A stretch of 64,000 nt of DNA from Shewanella intestini (GTDB lineage: Bacteria; Pseudomonadota; Gammaproteobacteria; Enterobacterales; Shewanellaceae), in assembly GCF_018221465.1 (NCBI RefSeq), contig NZ_JAAIKR010000001.1:434001-498000 (forward strand), written 5' to 3'. The stretch's first letter is position 1. Each line of letters starts with the position of its first letter. Below are positions 43,570 to 54,933 of this stretch, one piece after another. Position numbers and translations under genes: made by a program. Under the pieces are notes generated by a model. It was given only the letters and a program-made list of their open reading frames with translations, ran no database searches and was not told the DNA's origin.

Positions 43570-46143
43570 TTAATTAATTTGTTTTAGGGTCAAGTGCATC
43601 GCTTCGATAAGCTGTTGTTTTTTAGACTCACCTAGCGCTTGGCCATCTCTTGTTTGTAATATAAAGAAGTCTTCTGCTCGTTCACCAATCGTGGTAATTT
43701 TGGCTGACAACAGTCTAACTTCACAGCGATATAACGTGTCACCGACTTTAGCTAATAATCCTGGAGAATCTAGCGTATGGAGCTCCATCATACTTGTACC
43801 ATGCTTAACGCTAGGTAAGAAACTCACATGAGTGGCAACGTTAAAAGGTTTCATGATCCTAGCAAGCTTGCGGAACTTAGGCAGCTTAGGGTTTTCTGTT
43901 GCAATCGCTTTAACTAATGCTTTTTTGATACTTTGTATGCGAGATAATTGAGTAAGAGGTTCACCGTCTTGCTCAAGAATAACAAAGGTATCTAAAACAT
44001 AACCGTCTCGAGTGGCCATGATATTAGCATCATGCACATTGATATTTTTATTATCTAGCACGGTCATCACAGTCGCAAACAGTTTTGGCTTGTCTTTACT
44101 GTAAATAAATAATTCAGTGCCGCCGCGAGTGGTGTGTTTAGACATTAATACAATCGGTTCATTGTCATTTTGATGTTTAATAATGGCTTCTGCATGCCAC
44201 GCTATTTGATTGGGTTGATGCTGTAAAAAATACTTTGGCTTAAAACGTGCCCATAATGGGTCTAGGCCTTTATCGCGTACCCCACGGCGTAACAATTCTT
44301 TTTTGGCTTTTGCTTGTGACTCACTAATTCGCGCCTCTGCATCTACAGGGGTTTCTTTGCCACGAGCAAGTACCCGTTGAGTTGAGAAATAGAGCTCACG
44401 TAACAACGAGCCTTTCCAGTTATTCCATGCTTTATTATTGGTGGCACAAATATCAGCAACAGTGAGGCAATACAAGTAGCTTAAATGCACTGTGTCACGT
44501 ACTTTTTCGGCAAATAACGACACAACATCAGGATCAGAAATATCGCGGCGTTGAGCGGTAACCGACATAATTAGGTGATGTTCAACCAGCCAAGCCACTA
44601 AGCGTCCGTCATGGTCATTCAAACCGTGTAGCTTACAAAATTTTAATGCATCAACCGCGCCGAGTTTGCTATGGTCGCCGCCGCGGCCTTTGCCAATATC
44701 ATGGAAAATGGCCCCAAGTACCAATAAGCCTTTTTTCGGCAATTGGCTCATGAGGATACCACCTAATGGGAATTCATCTTTTTGATCGGGTTGTGAAAAA
44801 CGGTCAATATTTTGTAATAGGCGGTGAGTATGTTCATCGACAGTATAGGCATGAAATAAATCAAACTGCATTTGTCCTTCAATGCTTCGCCACGCTGGCA
44901 AATAAGACGATAAAATGCCATGTTTATGCATCAATGATAAGGCGGTAATACCACGAGGGTGCTTAAGTATATCCATAAACACTTTACGACACTGTGGGTC
45001 ATCTTGTAGTGGTGCAGTTAGGCTTCGGCGGGCATTTCGTAACTCACGTAATGTTGATGCGTAAATAGCTTGGATATTTGAGTTTTTTGCGACATGCAAA
45101 AACAGGGTTAAAATACAGGCGGTTTGTTGTTTGAATAGCCCCGGTTGCAGTAACTCTATATAACTGCCCCGACGTTGAAATTGGGCGTTAATTGACTGTA
45201 CAGGTAAGGTTTGTGTATGGCCAAGCGTGGCGCTTTTAAACAGCTGTAACAGCATTTGATTTAACTCCATCACACGGCGAACCGTGCGATAGTATTTCTT
45301 CATTAACTGTTCTACGGCTAATTGAGTTTGGTCTTCATATCCTAAAAAGTCGGCAACTTGTCTTTGTAAATCAAATAGTAATCGGTTTTCATCTCGGTTA
45401 GCAATGCTATGCAGAGCAAAGCGTAACTCCCATAAAAAATCGCGACATTCAATTAGCTCATTTAGCTCGGTTGTGTCTAAATATTCATAGGCGACTAATT
45501 CTTGTAAATTAACCGCATCAAAGTGGTGAATGGCAACCCAAGCTATGGTTTGAATGTCACGTAAGCCACCCGGGCAGTTTTTTAAATTTGGCTCTAAATC
45601 GAAAGCATTTGCTTTGGCGTGACGGTCTGTTTGTTCTTGGGTTTTTGCGAGGTAAAACTCAGATGAAGGCCAAAAATTTTTTTCACGTATACATTGATAA
45701 AGTTGATTAAAAGCATCAGCTTGACCGCTTATTAAGCGAGCTTCAATTAAGTTTGTGGCAATGGTGATATCAGCGAGAGCTTGCTCAAGGGTTTGCTTAA
45801 CAGATCGAACACTGTGGCCTATGGCGAGGCCGGCATCCCATAAAAAGGTAATAAATTGGCCGATTAGCTGTTTAGCATCTGTGCTGACGCTAGGTGGTGT
45901 GATGATCAGTAAGTCGATATCAGACTGTGGGTGTAACTCTTTACGACCATAACCGCCAACAGCAACTAATGCCAGTGGGTGTTGTTCAAGACCAAATTGA
46001 TACCAAGTATCAATTAATAACGCGTCAATTTTTACTGTGCGTTGAGTAATGAGGGTAGCGATGGGGGTATTATGTTGATATTGCTCCACTAAGTGCTGGT
46101 TTATCTGAATAAGTTGTTGCTTGGCTTCCAGCGCTTTGTTCAT
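43570..46143 (-). CDS. glnD: Bifunctional PII uridylyltransferase/uridylyl-removing enzyme GlnD
   Basis: GlnD senses glutamine and reversibly uridylylates the PII protein, controlling nitrogen assimilation. The 857-residue protein has an N-terminal nucleotidyltransferase domain ([19 protein letters not shown], with the GG...DxD motif), a central HD domain ([19 protein letters not shown]), and two C-terminal ACT domains (for example [20 protein letters not shown] and [20 protein letters not shown]). Domain order and size are standard. It lies between map and dapD, as in E. coli. Confidence 0.97.
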   Translation of the reverse strand: MNKALEAKQQLIQINQHLVEQYQHNTPIATLITQRTVKIDALLIDTWYQFGLEQHPLALVAVGGYGRKELHPQSDIDLLIITPPSVSTDAKQLIGQFITFLWDAGLAIGHSVRSVKQTLEQALADITIATNLIEARLISGQADAFNQLYQCIREKNFWPSSEFYLAKTQEQTDRHAKANAFDLEPNLKNCPGGLRDIQTIAWVAIHHFDAVNLQELVAYEYLDTTELNELIECRDFLWELRFALHSIANRDENRLLFDLQRQVADFLGYEDQTQLAVEQLMKKYYRTVRRVMELNQMLLQLFKSATLGHTQTLPVQSINAQFQRRGSYIELLQPGLFKQQTACILTLFLHVAKNSNIQAIYASTLRELRNARRSLTAPLQDDPQCRKVFMDILKHPRGITALSLMHKHGILSSYLPAWRSIEGQMQFDLFHAYTVDEHTHRLLQNIDRFSQPDQKDEFPLGGILMSQLPKKGLLVLGAIFHDIGKGRGGDHSKLGAVDALKFCKLHGLNDHDGRLVAWLVEHHLIMSVTAQRRDISDPDVVSLFAEKVRDTVHLSYLYCLTVADICATNNKAWNNWKGSLLRELYFSTQRVLARGKETPVDAEARISESQAKAKKELLRRGVRDKGLDPLWARFKPKYFLQHQPNQIAWHAEAIIKHQNDNEPIVLMSKHTTRGGTELFIYSKDKPKLFATVMTVLDNKNINVHDANIMATRDGYVLDTFVILEQDGEPLTQLSRIQSIKKALVKAIATENPKLPKFRKLARIMKPFNVATHVSFLPSVKHGTSMMELHTLDSPGLLAKVGDTLYRCEVRLLSAKITTIGERAEDFFILQTRDGQALGESKKQQLIEAMHLTLKQIN

Positions 46144-46210
46144 TGAGTACCCTTATGCTGCATTGAGCGCAAAGCACGCTTTAAGGGGAAAGCGCGCTGA
46201 TAAATAAAAG

Positions 46211-47023
46211 TTAGTGGTTAATGACCCGTGGCAATGTTTCATCATTGCGAAGGGTAAGCACTTCAACACCCGTTTCGGTCACTAATAACGTGTGTTCCCA
46301 TTGAGCTGAATTTTTACCATCTTTTGTATAAGCCGTCCAATTGTCTTCTGTAGAAACATAACAATGTTTTTTACCAGCGTTAATCATTGGTTCAATAGTA
46401 AAACACATACCTGGGCGCAAAACACGTTTGTCAGGCGTGCCAAACTTTTCTTTGTAATGCATCACTTGTGGTTCTTCATGAAAACCTGAGCCAATACCAT
46501 GACCACAAAAATCAGTCACAATACTGTATTTATTAGGACGGTTTTTGTTTTTAAGTTTGATGAACTTTTCTATCGTCTCACCGATGTCACACACTTTCAC
46601 CCCCGGTTTTACCATACGAATTGCTTCATATAGAGATTCTTGAGTAATCGTTGCTAAATGCTTATCTGCTGCGCTGACCTCGCCGATATAAAACATTTGT
46701 GATGTATCGCCGTGGTAGCCGTCTAAAATTACGGTTATATCGATATTAATAATATCACCATCAATTAATTTACGCGCACTAGGAATGCCATGACAAATGA
46801 CTTCGTTAATAGATGTACAAATTGACTTTGGGAAACCGTGATAATTCAATGGTGCCGAAATAGCACCGTTTTCTTCAGTAAATTTGGCACAAATGTCATT
46901 GAGCTCGTCAGTGGTCACGCCCGCTTTGACATGTGGTGCAATCATTTCTAATACTTGCGCAGCGAGCTTTCCTGCTGCACGCATTTTTTCAATTTCTTCT
47001 GCGGTCTTAATGACAATACTCAT
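46211..47023 (-). CDS. map: Methionine aminopeptidase, type I
   Basis: Map removes the initiator methionine from nascent proteins. From ATG 47023 the protein has 270 residues and starts MSIVIKTAEEIEKMRAAGKL. Metal ligands are visible in INIDITVILDGYHGDTSQMF (two Asp), GHGIGSGFHEEPQV (His), CFTIEPM (Glu) and AQWEHTLL (Glu). The substrate histidine lies in NEVICHGIP. The frame stays open nine codons upstream, but MSIVIK matches the family start. It is divergent from rpsB, as in E. coli. Confidence 0.97.
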   Translation of the reverse strand: MSIVIKTAEEIEKMRAAGKLAAQVLEMIAPHVKAGVTTDELNDICAKFTEENGAISAPLNYHGFPKSICTSINEVICHGIPSARKLIDGDIINIDITVILDGYHGDTSQMFYIGEVSAADKHLATITQESLYEAIRMVKPGVKVCDIGETIEKFIKLKNKNRPNKYSIVTDFCGHGIGSGFHEEPQVMHYKEKFGTPDKRVLRPGMCFTIEPMINAGKKHCYVSTEDNWTAYTKDGKNSAQWEHTLLVTETGVEVLTLRNDETLPRVINH

Positions 47024-47290
47024 GGGTTTCTCTTCGTGTTTGGGTATCAAAAATGGATGTAATTTAGCAGCTAGTTTACACCATAAAATTTGTGTTTAAA
47101 GGCTCAATATGGTATAAAGCGCGCCGTTATGTGTAAGTTTGTTCATTCGGTTTAGATGTGGCTTTAGTTTGTTATCAGCAAATCTGTTTGCTTGGTCTTC
47201 ACTAAAATGGCACTAAAGCGTAAAATATGGCGGCTATTATACATGGCAATTAACTTAAATACTAAATCACACACGTATCGACACATTTTT
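47024..47290. promoter_or_regulatory. Divergent intergenic region between map and rpsB
   Basis: No gene is visible. The region must carry divergent promoters. TATTATACA around 47235-47243 could be the -10 for rpsB, but I see no good -35, so it is not assigned firmly. The structured rpsB leader follows. Confidence 0.4.
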
Positions 47291-47364
47291 CGGGGTGCTT
47301 CCTTATTTGGAAGTCGAAACAATGGGATGCGTGGAGGTCTAACCCCTTAACTAAGGTAAAAATC
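47291..47364 (+). promoter_or_regulatory. Structured rpsB mRNA leader (probable S2 autoregulatory element)
   Basis: GGGGT (47292-47296) can pair with ACCCC (47342-47346), enclosing a hairpin CTTCC (47298-47302) / GGAAG (47309-47313). The single-stranded segment ATGGGATGCGTGGAGGTCTA resembles, as I recall it, the conserved gammaproteobacterial rpsB leader that ribosomal protein S2 uses to repress its own operon in E. coli. It ends just before the ribosome site AAGGTAAA. Confidence 0.7.
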
Positions 47365-48093
47365 ATGACTACTGTTTCAATGCGCGATATGCTACAAGCT
47401 GGTGTTCACTTCGGTCACCAAACTCGTTACTGGAATCCAAAAATGAAGCCATTCATTTTCGGTGCTCGTAACGGTGTTCACATCATCAACCTTGAGCATA
47501 CTGTGCCAATGTTCAATGAAGCGTTAGCTTTCATTAGCAACATTGCTTCTAAGAAAGGCAAAATCTTATTCGTTGGTACTAAACGTGCTGCTGGCGAAGC
47601 AATCAAAGAATCTGCACTTTCTTGTGACCAGTTCTACGTTGACCACCGCTGGTTAGGCGGTATGTTGACTAACTGGAAAACTGTTCGTCAATCTATCAAG
47701 CGTCTTAAAGAGCTAGAAAGCCAGTCTGTAGACGGTACTTTCGACAAGCTAACTAAGAAAGAAGCGCTAATGCGTTCACGCGAACTTGATAAGCTTGAAA
47801 AATCTTTAGGCGGTATCAAAAACATGGGCGGTTTACCTGACGTATTATTCGTTATCGGTGCTGACCATGAGCATATTGCTATTAAAGAAGCTAACAACCT
47901 AGGTATCCCAGTTGTTGCAGTAGTTGATACCAACTCTGCACCAGACGGTGTTAACTACATCGTTCCTGGTAACGATGACGCGATGCGTGCTATCCGTTTA
48001 TACACTTCTTCTGTTGCTGCTGCTGCTAACGCTGGCCGTGGTCAAGATTTAGCTGTACAAGCTGAGCAAGACGGTTTCGTAGAAGCTGTTTAA
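47365..48093 (+). CDS. rpsB: 30S ribosomal protein S2
   Basis: S2 is a late-assembling small-subunit protein needed for binding of S1. The 242-residue product begins [20 protein letters not shown] and contains [40 protein letters not shown], and the C-terminal [20 protein letters not shown], all diagnostic. AAGGTAAAAATC precedes the ATG. Codon choice is visibly biased, as expected for a ribosomal protein. It is followed by tsf behind an internal terminator-like hairpin. Confidence 0.98.
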   Translation: MTTVSMRDMLQAGVHFGHQTRYWNPKMKPFIFGARNGVHIINLEHTVPMFNEALAFISNIASKKGKILFVGTKRAAGEAIKESALSCDQFYVDHRWLGGMLTNWKTVRQSIKRLKELESQSVDGTFDKLTKKEALMRSRELDKLEKSLGGIKNMGGLPDVLFVIGADHEHIAIKEANNLGIPVVAVVDTNSAPDGVNYIVPGNDDAMRAIRLYTSSVAAAANAGRGQDLAVQAEQDGFVEAV

Positions 48094-48146
48094 TAATAAG
48101 GTGTGATGATTAATCATTACCCTTATTTTCCAATGTAAACATTGGT

Positions 48147-48173
48147 AAACAGGGGCCTAGTTGGCCCCTGTTT
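48147..48173 (+). terminator. Terminator/attenuator between rpsB and tsf
   Basis: An 11-bp perfect stem AAACAGGGGCC (48147-48157) / GGCCCCTGTTT (48163-48173) has loop TAGTT. It is preceded by a smaller palindrome CCAATGT-AA-ACATTGG (48130-48145). An intercistronic partial terminator would set the S2:EF-Ts ratio. Confidence 0.85.
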
Positions 48174-48215
48174 TATAAATGCATTAATAGACGAATTTAA
48201 ATAGAGGATTTAACA

Positions 48216-49067
48216 ATGGCAATTACTGCTGCCCAAGTTAAAGAACTTCGTGACCGCACTGGCGCTGGCATGATGGATTGTAAAAAAGCATTAACCGAAA
48301 CTAACGGTGATATCGAGCTAGCTATCGATAACATGCGTAAGAGCGGTGCTGCTAAAGCTGCTAAAAAAGCAGGTAACATTGCTGCTGAAGGCACAATTCT
48401 TATTAAAGAAGGCGAAGGTTATTCTGCGCTTCTAGAAGTTAACTGCCAAACAGACTTCGTTGCAAAAGACGGTAACTTCCTAGCATTTGCTAATGAAGTA
48501 CTTGCTGTTGCAGCTGCTTCGAAAGTGACTATCGAAGAATTGAAAGCGCAATTTGAAGAAACTCGTGTTGCTCTAGTGGCTAAAATCGGTGAAAACATCA
48601 ACGTTCGTCGCGTTGAATACATCGATGGCGCAACGAATGCTTCTTACCGTCATGGCGACCGTATCGGTGTTGTTGTTACTGGTGAAGCTGATGCTGAAAC
48701 TTTAAAACACATTGCTATGCATGTTGCGGCTTCTAAGCCTGAATTTGTTGACCCAACAGACGTTCCTGCTGATGTTGTTGCTAAAGAGCAAGCACTTCAA
48801 GTAGAAATCGCGATGAATGAAGGTAAGCCTCAAGAAATCGCTGAAAAAATGGTTATCGGTCGCATGAAGAAGTTTACTGGTGAGATCTCTCTTACTGGTC
48901 AAGCTTACATCATGGAACCTAAGAAAACTGTTGGCGCTATCCTTAAAGAGAAAGGCGCAACTATCTCTAACTTCATTCGTTTAGAAGTTGGTGAAGGTAT
49001 CGAGAAGAAAGAAGAAGATTTCGCAGCTGAAGTTGCCGCTCAAATCGCAGCAACCAAAAACGCTTAA
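48216..49067 (+). CDS. tsf: Elongation factor Ts
   Basis: EF-Ts recycles EF-Tu by GDP release. The 283-residue protein begins [20 protein letters not shown] and has the signature [20 protein letters not shown]. It contains [20 protein letters not shown], the core contact region, and a C-terminal module ending [24 protein letters not shown] precedes the ATG. Its length matches E. coli EF-Ts (283). A terminator follows at 49093. Confidence 0.98.
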   Translation: MAITAAQVKELRDRTGAGMMDCKKALTETNGDIELAIDNMRKSGAAKAAKKAGNIAAEGTILIKEGEGYSALLEVNCQTDFVAKDGNFLAFANEVLAVAAASKVTIEELKAQFEETRVALVAKIGENINVRRVEYIDGATNASYRHGDRIGVVVTGEADAETLKHIAMHVAASKPEFVDPTDVPADVVAKEQALQVEIAMNEGKPQEIAEKMVIGRMKKFTGEISLTGQAYIMEPKKTVGAILKEKGATISNFIRLEVGEGIEKKEEDFAAEVAAQIAATKNA

Positions 49068-49092
49068 TTGATAATTTCTAAGCCCCCTAAAG

Positions 49093-49114
49093 CCGCAGCA
49101 TCCGCTGCGGTTTT
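49093..49114 (+). terminator. Rho-independent terminator after tsf
   Basis: CCGCAGC (49093-49099) pairs with GCTGCGG (49104-49110) around a 4-nt loop and is followed by TTTT. pyrH starts 21 bp later. Confidence 0.88.
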
Positions 49115-49134
49115 ATTATGATCAGGATAAAATT

Positions 49135-49872
49135 ATGAGCACCAATCCAAAACCAGCATATAGACGTATTCTGCTTAAATTAAGCGGCGAAGCATTAATG
49201 GGTGACGAAGGCTTCGGTATTGACCCTAAAGTGTTAGACCGTATGGCCCAAGAAGTAAAAGAGCTTGTTGAGTTAGGTATTCAAGTTGGTGTGGTAATTG
49301 GTGGTGGTAATTTATTCCGTGGTGAAGGCCTTGCAAGTGCGGGTATGAATCGCGTTGTCGGTGACCACATGGGAATGTTAGCCACAGTCATGAATGGCTT
49401 AGCGATGCGTGATGCATTGCACAGAGCGTATGTAAATGCTCGCCTAATGTCAGCTATCCCTTTAAAAGGTGTGTGTGATGATTATAATTGGGCTGAAGCA
49501 ATTAGTTTATTAAAGTCAGGACGCGTAGTTATTTTTGCTGCGGGTACAGGCAATCCATTTTGCACAACTGATTCTGCTGCGTGTCTGCGCGGAATTGAGA
49601 TTGAAGCTGAAGTGGTGTTAAAAGGCACCAAAGTCGACGGTGTTTACTCTGCTGATCCGATGAAGGATCCTGATGCAGTCAAATATGACACGCTAACGTA
49701 TTCAGACGTGTTAGATTCAGAATTAAAAGTGATGGATTTAGCTGCCTTTACCATGGCGCGCGATCATCAAATGCCTTTACTTGTTTTCAACATGAATCAA
49801 CCAGGTGCACTGCGCCGCGTGATCATGGGTGAGAAAGAAGGTACTGTCATTAGTAATAAAACAGCGGACTAA
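49135..49872 (+). CDS. pyrH: UMP kinase PyrH
   Basis: PyrH phosphorylates UMP to UDP, an essential step of pyrimidine nucleotide synthesis, as a GTP-activated hexamer. The 245-residue protein has [20 protein letters not shown], the glycine-rich [20 protein letters not shown], and the nucleotide-binding [20 protein letters not shown], all typical of the bacterial amino-acid-kinase fold UMP kinase. It lies between tsf and frr as in E. coli. Confidence 0.98.
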   Translation: MSTNPKPAYRRILLKLSGEALMGDEGFGIDPKVLDRMAQEVKELVELGIQVGVVIGGGNLFRGEGLASAGMNRVVGDHMGMLATVMNGLAMRDALHRAYVNARLMSAIPLKGVCDDYNWAEAISLLKSGRVVIFAAGTGNPFCTTDSAACLRGIEIEAEVVLKGTKVDGVYSADPMKDPDAVKYDTLTYSDVLDSELKVMDLAAFTMARDHQMPLLVFNMNQPGALRRVIMGEKEGTVISNKTAD

Positions 49873-49990
49873 TCAATTTTTTGAAACAAAGTGACTGTTA
49901 ATGGCATTAAGTGTTTGAGCTGAATTACGGCTTATGTCATCCTTTATTTATAGCGCAAGCACTCAGAATATGTGACCAAAGGATATTATT

Positions 49991-50548
49991 GTGATTGATG
50001 AAATTATGTTAGATGCGCAAGAGCGCATGGGTAAATGTGTAGATTCAACTAAGAACCAAATGGCAAAAGTACGTACAGGTCGTGCTCACCCGAGTTTATT
50101 AGACTCTATTCAAGTGTCTTGTTACGGTTCGATGTCTCCGCTTAAGCAAGTGGCGAATATCAACATTGAAGATGCGCGTACTTTAACCGTATCAGTGTTT
50201 GACCCTTCAATGGTTCAGGCTGTTGAAAAAGCCATAATGAGTTCTGACCTTGGTCTTAACCCTATGACTGCAGGCAACATTATGCGTATTCCACTTCCAG
50301 CGTTGACTGAAGAACGTCGTAAAGACTTCATCAAAGTGGTACGTAACGAAGCTGAAAATGGCCGTATTGCCGTGCGTAACGTACGCCGTGACGGTATCAG
50401 TGAAGTGAAGAAACTTGAAAAAGCAAAAGAGTGTACTGAAGATGATGTTCGTCGCAGCGAAGACGAAATTCAAAAGTATACAGACTCTAGCATCAAAATG
50501 ATTGATGAAGTTTTAGCCGCTAAAGAAAAAGAGTTGATGGAAGTCTAA
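49991..50548 (+). CDS. frr: Ribosome recycling factor
   Basis: RRF splits post-termination ribosomes together with EF-G. The 185-residue product (same length as E. coli) starts at GTG 49991 behind AAAGGATATT. It shows [40 protein letters not shown], and [20 protein letters not shown]. The 118-bp gap from pyrH has no obvious regulatory element. A strong terminator follows. Confidence 0.97.
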   Translation: MIDEIMLDAQERMGKCVDSTKNQMAKVRTGRAHPSLLDSIQVSCYGSMSPLKQVANINIEDARTLTVSVFDPSMVQAVEKAIMSSDLGLNPMTAGNIMRIPLPALTEERRKDFIKVVRNEAENGRIAVRNVRRDGISEVKKLEKAKECTEDDVRRSEDEIQKYTDSSIKMIDEVLAAKEKELMEV

Positions 50549-50576
50549 TCTCTTAGATTCTAAAGCTAGAGTTAAC

Positions 50577-50617
50577 ACGCCGTGTAAGGGTATACTACAC
50601 GGCGTTTGTTTATTTTA
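50577..50617 (+). terminator. Rho-independent terminator after frr
   Basis: A perfect 10-bp stem ACGCCGTGTA (50577-50586) / TACACGGCGT (50596-50605) has a 9-nt loop and is followed by T-rich sequence. It marks the boundary between the translation genes and the envelope block starting at uppS. Confidence 0.88.
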
Positions 50618-50630
50618 AGGTAGTAATTGG

Positions 50631-51449
50631 ATGTCAACACCCTCCGCGTTTGTTCAAGCTCCAGTGGAATCATTAGATAAGGTCATCGCCTTGCCTAATG
50701 AACTGTCCGATGCAGTCAAACAATCTCTCCCCAAACACATTGCAATTATCATGGATGGTAATGGCCGTTGGGCTCAGCAGCAGGGTAAAGCACGCGTTTC
50801 AGGGCATAAAGCTGGGGTCAAAGCGGTTAGAAGAGCGGTGAGCACGGCAAGCCAATTAGGTATTCATTCATTAACATTATTTGCTTTTTCAAGTGAAAAC
50901 TGGCGTCGTCCTGATAAAGAAGTCAGTTTGTTGATGGGGTTATTTTTCAAAGTATTACAACGAGAAATTAAACTGCTGGATAAAAATTCTGTGCGCCTCA
51001 ATATTATTGGCGATATTTCTCGATTTTCACAACGATTGCAAAAACAGATTATCCAAGCCCAAGAAACAACAAAAAATAATACCGGGTTGATTTTAAACGT
51101 TGCCGCTAATTACGGTGGACGTTGGGATATTATGCAAGCGGCTAGAGTGATGTCTGAAAAAGTCGCTCGTGGCGAAATAAGTCCCGATGATATAACGGAA
51201 GAGTCCATGACCGTTAATATGAGCATGGCAGATCAACCCGAGGTGGATTTAATGATCCGTACCGGCGGTGACTTTCGCATTAGTAACTTCATCCTCTGGC
51301 AAGCCGCATACGCTGAATTAGTCTTTCTTGAAACATTATGGCCAGATTTTGATGAAAGCATTTTTAAAGATGCGATTGCAACATTTGCCAGTCGTCAAAG
51401 ACGATTTGGGCTGACTGGCTGTCAGATTGACGAAATTCGTTCAGTATAA
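50631..51449 (+). CDS. uppS: Undecaprenyl diphosphate synthase UppS (IspU)
   Basis: UppS is a cis-prenyltransferase making undecaprenyl-PP, the lipid carrier for peptidoglycan and O-antigen. The 272-residue protein has catalytic D42 in [34 protein letters not shown], and the C-terminal [20 protein letters not shown]. About 16 residues more than E. coli UppS precede the core; an AAGG ribosome site supports ATG 50631. It is followed by cdsA in the usual order. Confidence 0.97.
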   Translation: MSTPSAFVQAPVESLDKVIALPNELSDAVKQSLPKHIAIIMDGNGRWAQQQGKARVSGHKAGVKAVRRAVSTASQLGIHSLTLFAFSSENWRRPDKEVSLLMGLFFKVLQREIKLLDKNSVRLNIIGDISRFSQRLQKQIIQAQETTKNNTGLILNVAANYGGRWDIMQAARVMSEKVARGEISPDDITEESMTVNMSMADQPEVDLMIRTGGDFRISNFILWQAAYAELVFLETLWPDFDESIFKDAIATFASRQRRFGLTGCQIDEIRSV

Positions 51450-51470
51450 AAATTAAAAAAGAGGTTAGCT

Positions 51471-52331
51471 TTGCTAAAACAACGAATTATTACCGCACTT
51501 TTATTAATCCCAATTGTTCTGGGAGGCATATTTTTGTTGCCAGCGGATTACTTTGCTTGGGCGTTAGTGCCTATTTTCTTGATTGCAGGCAAAGAGTGGG
51601 GACGGTTAATTGACTCAACATGCAACGCCACTCAATGGACGTTTACCGTTACGATTGGTGTGTTAATGGTGGCACTCAATATATTAGTGCCAGTTGAACA
51701 CATTTGGTTTAACAGTCAACTTCATCCCATTTATATGGCCATCATTACCATCGGGATATTTTGGTGGATTATTAGCTCTGTATTAGTCTCTACCTATCCT
51801 AAAAGTGGCAAACTGTGGCAAAAAAGCCATATGATGAAGTCGATGTTTGGCCAGCTAACTTTATTGCCTTGTTTTGCCGCTTTAATTGCCCTTAATGCGA
51901 TTAGTGCACAAGCTGACCCATACTTTGGCGGTACATTGGTGTTCTTAGTCATGCTCGTGGTTTGGACTACGGATACCGGTGCTTATTTTGCAGGAAGGCA
52001 ATTTGGTAAACGTAAACTGATGCCAAATGTTAGCCCAGCGAAAACATTAGAAGGTTTACTTGGTGGGCTTGTCGCGACAATGCTAATTGTTGCTGGCGTG
52101 ATGTATTACTCACCAGAACAAGAGCTCGGTTTAGTTGTTGTCGTTACCTTGGTCACTGCGCTAGCTTCAGCATTTGGTGATTTATCAGAAAGCATGTTTA
52201 AACGTGCCGCCAATATTAAAGATTCAGGTACTATTTTGCCAGGTCATGGCGGCATTTTAGATAGAATTGATAGCTTAACTGCAGCACTTCCTGTGTTTGC
52301 ATTTATTTATGTTTCAATGTGGATGTCATAA
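51471..52331 (+). CDS. cdsA: Phosphatidate cytidylyltransferase CdsA
   Basis: CdsA makes CDP-diacylglycerol from CTP and phosphatidic acid in the inner membrane. The 286-residue protein has about eight membrane helices and the family signature around [20 protein letters not shown], then GILDRIDS. The start is TTG 51471, preceded by AAAGAGG, and reads (M)[20 protein letters not shown], matching the family N-terminus. dxr starts 2 bp after the stop. Confidence 0.96.
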   Translation: MLKQRIITALLLIPIVLGGIFLLPADYFAWALVPIFLIAGKEWGRLIDSTCNATQWTFTVTIGVLMVALNILVPVEHIWFNSQLHPIYMAIITIGIFWWIISSVLVSTYPKSGKLWQKSHMMKSMFGQLTLLPCFAALIALNAISAQADPYFGGTLVFLVMLVVWTTDTGAYFAGRQFGKRKLMPNVSPAKTLEGLLGGLVATMLIVAGVMYYSPEQELGLVVVVTLVTALASAFGDLSESMFKRAANIKDSGTILPGHGGILDRIDSLTAALPVFAFIYVSMWMS

Positions 52332-52333
52332 AT

Positions 52334-53530
52334 ATGCAAAAGATGGTAATTCTTGGTGCAACCGGGTCTATTGGCACCAACACGTTAGACGTGATTGCGC
52401 GTAATCCGCAGCAGTTCAGCACTTATGCATTAGTGGCCAATACCAATGTCGATAAAATGCTGACATTATGCCAAACCCATCAACCTATTATCGCCCATAT
52501 GGTTGATAGCGACGCCGCGAAGGAATTAGCCGCACAATTACCCAAAAACAGTGCTACCTTGGTAACCACTGGTGCTGAGCAATTAAAGCAGCTTGTTACA
52601 CATGAAGATGTTGATACCGTGATGGCTGCAATTGTTGGCGCCGCAGGCTTAGTGCCAACGTTTGATGCTGTAAAGGCGGGTAAACGAATCTTGTTGGCCA
52701 ACAAAGAAGCGTTGGTGATGTCTGGGCAACTGTTTATGGATACGGCTCGTCAATCTGGTGCAACTATTTTGCCCGTTGACAGCGAACACAATGCGATTTT
52801 TCAATCGATGCCACAAAGCGTGCAATCAAATCTTGGTTTTTGCGATTTAAACGCTGCAGGAATTAAGCATATTTTATTGACCGGTTCTGGCGGACCATTT
52901 TTAACCAGCGACTTAAATGCGCTGGCTACTATGACACCTGCCCAGGCATGTAATCACCCAAATTGGTCTATGGGACCTAAGATTTCGGTCGATTCAGCCA
53001 CAATGATGAACAAAGGCTTGGAGTATATTGAAGCTAAATGGTTATTCAATACCAATGTTGATCAATTAAAAGTCGTTATTCACCCTCAAAGCGTTATTCA
53101 CTCAATGGTGCAATATAATGATGGGTCGGTTATCGCCGAGTTAGGTAACCCTGACATGCGCACGCCCATTGCCCATTGTATGAGTTACCCACAACGTATC
53201 TCTTCTGGTGTTGAGCCACTCGACTTCTTTAAACTTGGGCAACTTAATTTTTGCGAGCCCGATTTCACACGTTTCCCATGTTTAAAATTAGCCATTGATG
53301 CCTGTGCTCAAGGCCAAGAAGCGACTACCGTACTTAACGCTGCTAATGAAGTGGCGGTAGCCGCATTTTTAGCTAATGAAATTGCGTTTACTGACATCGC
53401 TGTTGTAAATCAGCAATGTTTAACTCAGGTGAGCGCCAGTGCATTAACCAGTATTGAGGCTATTTTAGAACTCGATAGCCGAACTCGCGTTGCCGCACGT
53501 CAATCAATTCAATCGATGATAAACACCTAG
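52334..53530 (+). CDS. dxr: 1-deoxy-D-xylulose 5-phosphate reductoisomerase Dxr (IspC)
   Basis: Dxr converts DXP to MEP, the first committed step of the non-mevalonate isoprenoid pathway, and supplies the precursor used by UppS. The 398-residue product starts [20 protein letters not shown] (NADPH-binding GxTGSIG). It has [21 protein letters not shown] and [23 protein letters not shown] 52334 is chosen over an in-frame ATG inside cdsA because it fits the family start and equals the E. coli length. Confidence 0.97.
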   Translation: MQKMVILGATGSIGTNTLDVIARNPQQFSTYALVANTNVDKMLTLCQTHQPIIAHMVDSDAAKELAAQLPKNSATLVTTGAEQLKQLVTHEDVDTVMAAIVGAAGLVPTFDAVKAGKRILLANKEALVMSGQLFMDTARQSGATILPVDSEHNAIFQSMPQSVQSNLGFCDLNAAGIKHILLTGSGGPFLTSDLNALATMTPAQACNHPNWSMGPKISVDSATMMNKGLEYIEAKWLFNTNVDQLKVVIHPQSVIHSMVQYNDGSVIAELGNPDMRTPIAHCMSYPQRISSGVEPLDFFKLGQLNFCEPDFTRFPCLKLAIDACAQGQEATTVLNAANEVAVAAFLANEIAFTDIAVVNQQCLTQVSASALTSIEAILELDSRTRVAARQSIQSMINT

Positions 53531-53537
53531 GAGTGAC

Positions 53538-54902
53538 ATGTTTGATTTTATTTGGAACCTAGGTTCATTTATTGTTGCTTTAGGCGTACTTATTACCGTT
53601 CATGAATATGGTCATTTTTGGGTTGCACGTCGTTGTGGCGTGAAAGTCGAGCGTTTTTCTATTGGGTTTGGTAAAGCACTTTGGCGTCGAGTTGGTAAAG
53701 ACGGCACCGAGTATGTTGTTGCAGCTATTCCGTTAGGTGGTTATGTAAAAATGCTCGATGAACGGGTAGAAGACGTACCCGATGAGTTAAAGCATCAAGC
53801 CTTTAACCGTAAAACCGTTTGGCAACGCATTGCTATTGTTGCAGCCGGTCCTATTGCCAACTTTATTTTTGCCTTTTTTGCGCTTTATTTAAAATTCCTC
53901 ATTGGCGTGCCATCGTTAATTCCGGTCATTGACAGTACTCAAGCCGGTTCTCCTGCCGCGATAATAAAAGTTGATGGATTACAACGAGTCATGGCGGTTT
54001 CTGGTAAGCCTGTCAAGACATGGAGCGATGTTAACCTTGCCATAGTTGGACATATTGGTGATGACAGCATTGATTTTACTGTTGGTCCTGTTGATGCTGA
54101 TAGCACCACGATTGGACGTCAGTATCAGTTAGATATTAGCCAATGGAAATTCGATCCAGATAAGCAATCCCCTATCAGTGCATTAGGGTTAGGGATATTT
54201 CGCCCTCAAATTGAACCAATTATCGCAAATGTTGCCAAAGATAGTGCAGCCGAGTTAGCTGGGCTGCAAGTTGGTGATGAGATTGTGTCAATTAATGCGC
54301 AACCTTATACTTCATGGTCAAGCTTTGTCACGCAAGTTCAGCAGGCCATTGATCAAAAAGTTGTTATGAAGATTAACCGTCAAGGGCAACAATTATTACT
54401 TGATGTTTACCCACAAACAAAACAAGATGCTTCGGGGCAATTAGTTGCCATGATCGGGATTTCGCCTACAGCGGGTCAATGGCCTCAAGCAATGCAATTT
54501 GATATGCAGTATGATTTGTTTGAATCAATCCCTGCTGCATTTAACTCAACATGGGATATCACCACGTTGACGTTGAAAATGATAGGAAAGCTCTTTACTG
54601 GTGATGTATCTGTAAAAAGTTTAAGTGGCCCTATTTCAATTGCACAAGGAGCAGGTGCGAGTGCGACTATTGGCTTAGCATTTTTTCTCGGTTTTGTTGC
54701 GTTAATCAGTGTCAATTTAGGCATTATTAACTTGATGCCTTTACCCGTGTTAGACGGTGGGCATTTGATGTATTACTTTATTGAAGTGATTTCGGGAAGG
54801 CCTGTACCTGAAAAAGTACAGGAAGTAGGATTCAAAGTTGGAGCAGTTTTACTGCTAATGTTGATGAGTGTGTCGCTATTCAACGATTTTTCCCGGCTTT
54901 GA
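53538..54902 (+). CDS. rseP: Site-2 protease RseP
   Basis: RseP is an intramembrane zinc protease. In E. coli it cleaves RseA after DegS and releases sigma-E. The 454-residue protein has H22-E23-x-x-H26 in the first membrane helix (ITVHEYGHFWVARRCG), two PDZ domains in the periplasmic part (about 115-310), and the third ligand D406 in LPVLDGGHL. GGAGTGAC precedes the ATG. It lies between dxr and bamA as in E. coli. Confidence 0.97.
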   Translation: MFDFIWNLGSFIVALGVLITVHEYGHFWVARRCGVKVERFSIGFGKALWRRVGKDGTEYVVAAIPLGGYVKMLDERVEDVPDELKHQAFNRKTVWQRIAIVAAGPIANFIFAFFALYLKFLIGVPSLIPVIDSTQAGSPAAIIKVDGLQRVMAVSGKPVKTWSDVNLAIVGHIGDDSIDFTVGPVDADSTTIGRQYQLDISQWKFDPDKQSPISALGLGIFRPQIEPIIANVAKDSAAELAGLQVGDEIVSINAQPYTSWSSFVTQVQQAIDQKVVMKINRQGQQLLLDVYPQTKQDASGQLVAMIGISPTAGQWPQAMQFDMQYDLFESIPAAFNSTWDITTLTLKMIGKLFTGDVSVKSLSGPISIAQGAGASATIGLAFFLGFVALISVNLGIINLMPLPVLDGGHLMYYFIEVISGRPVPEKVQEVGFKVGAVLLLMLMSVSLFNDFSRL

Positions 54903-54933
54903 GCAAGGACAGACAAATAATTAGAAGAGCTCT

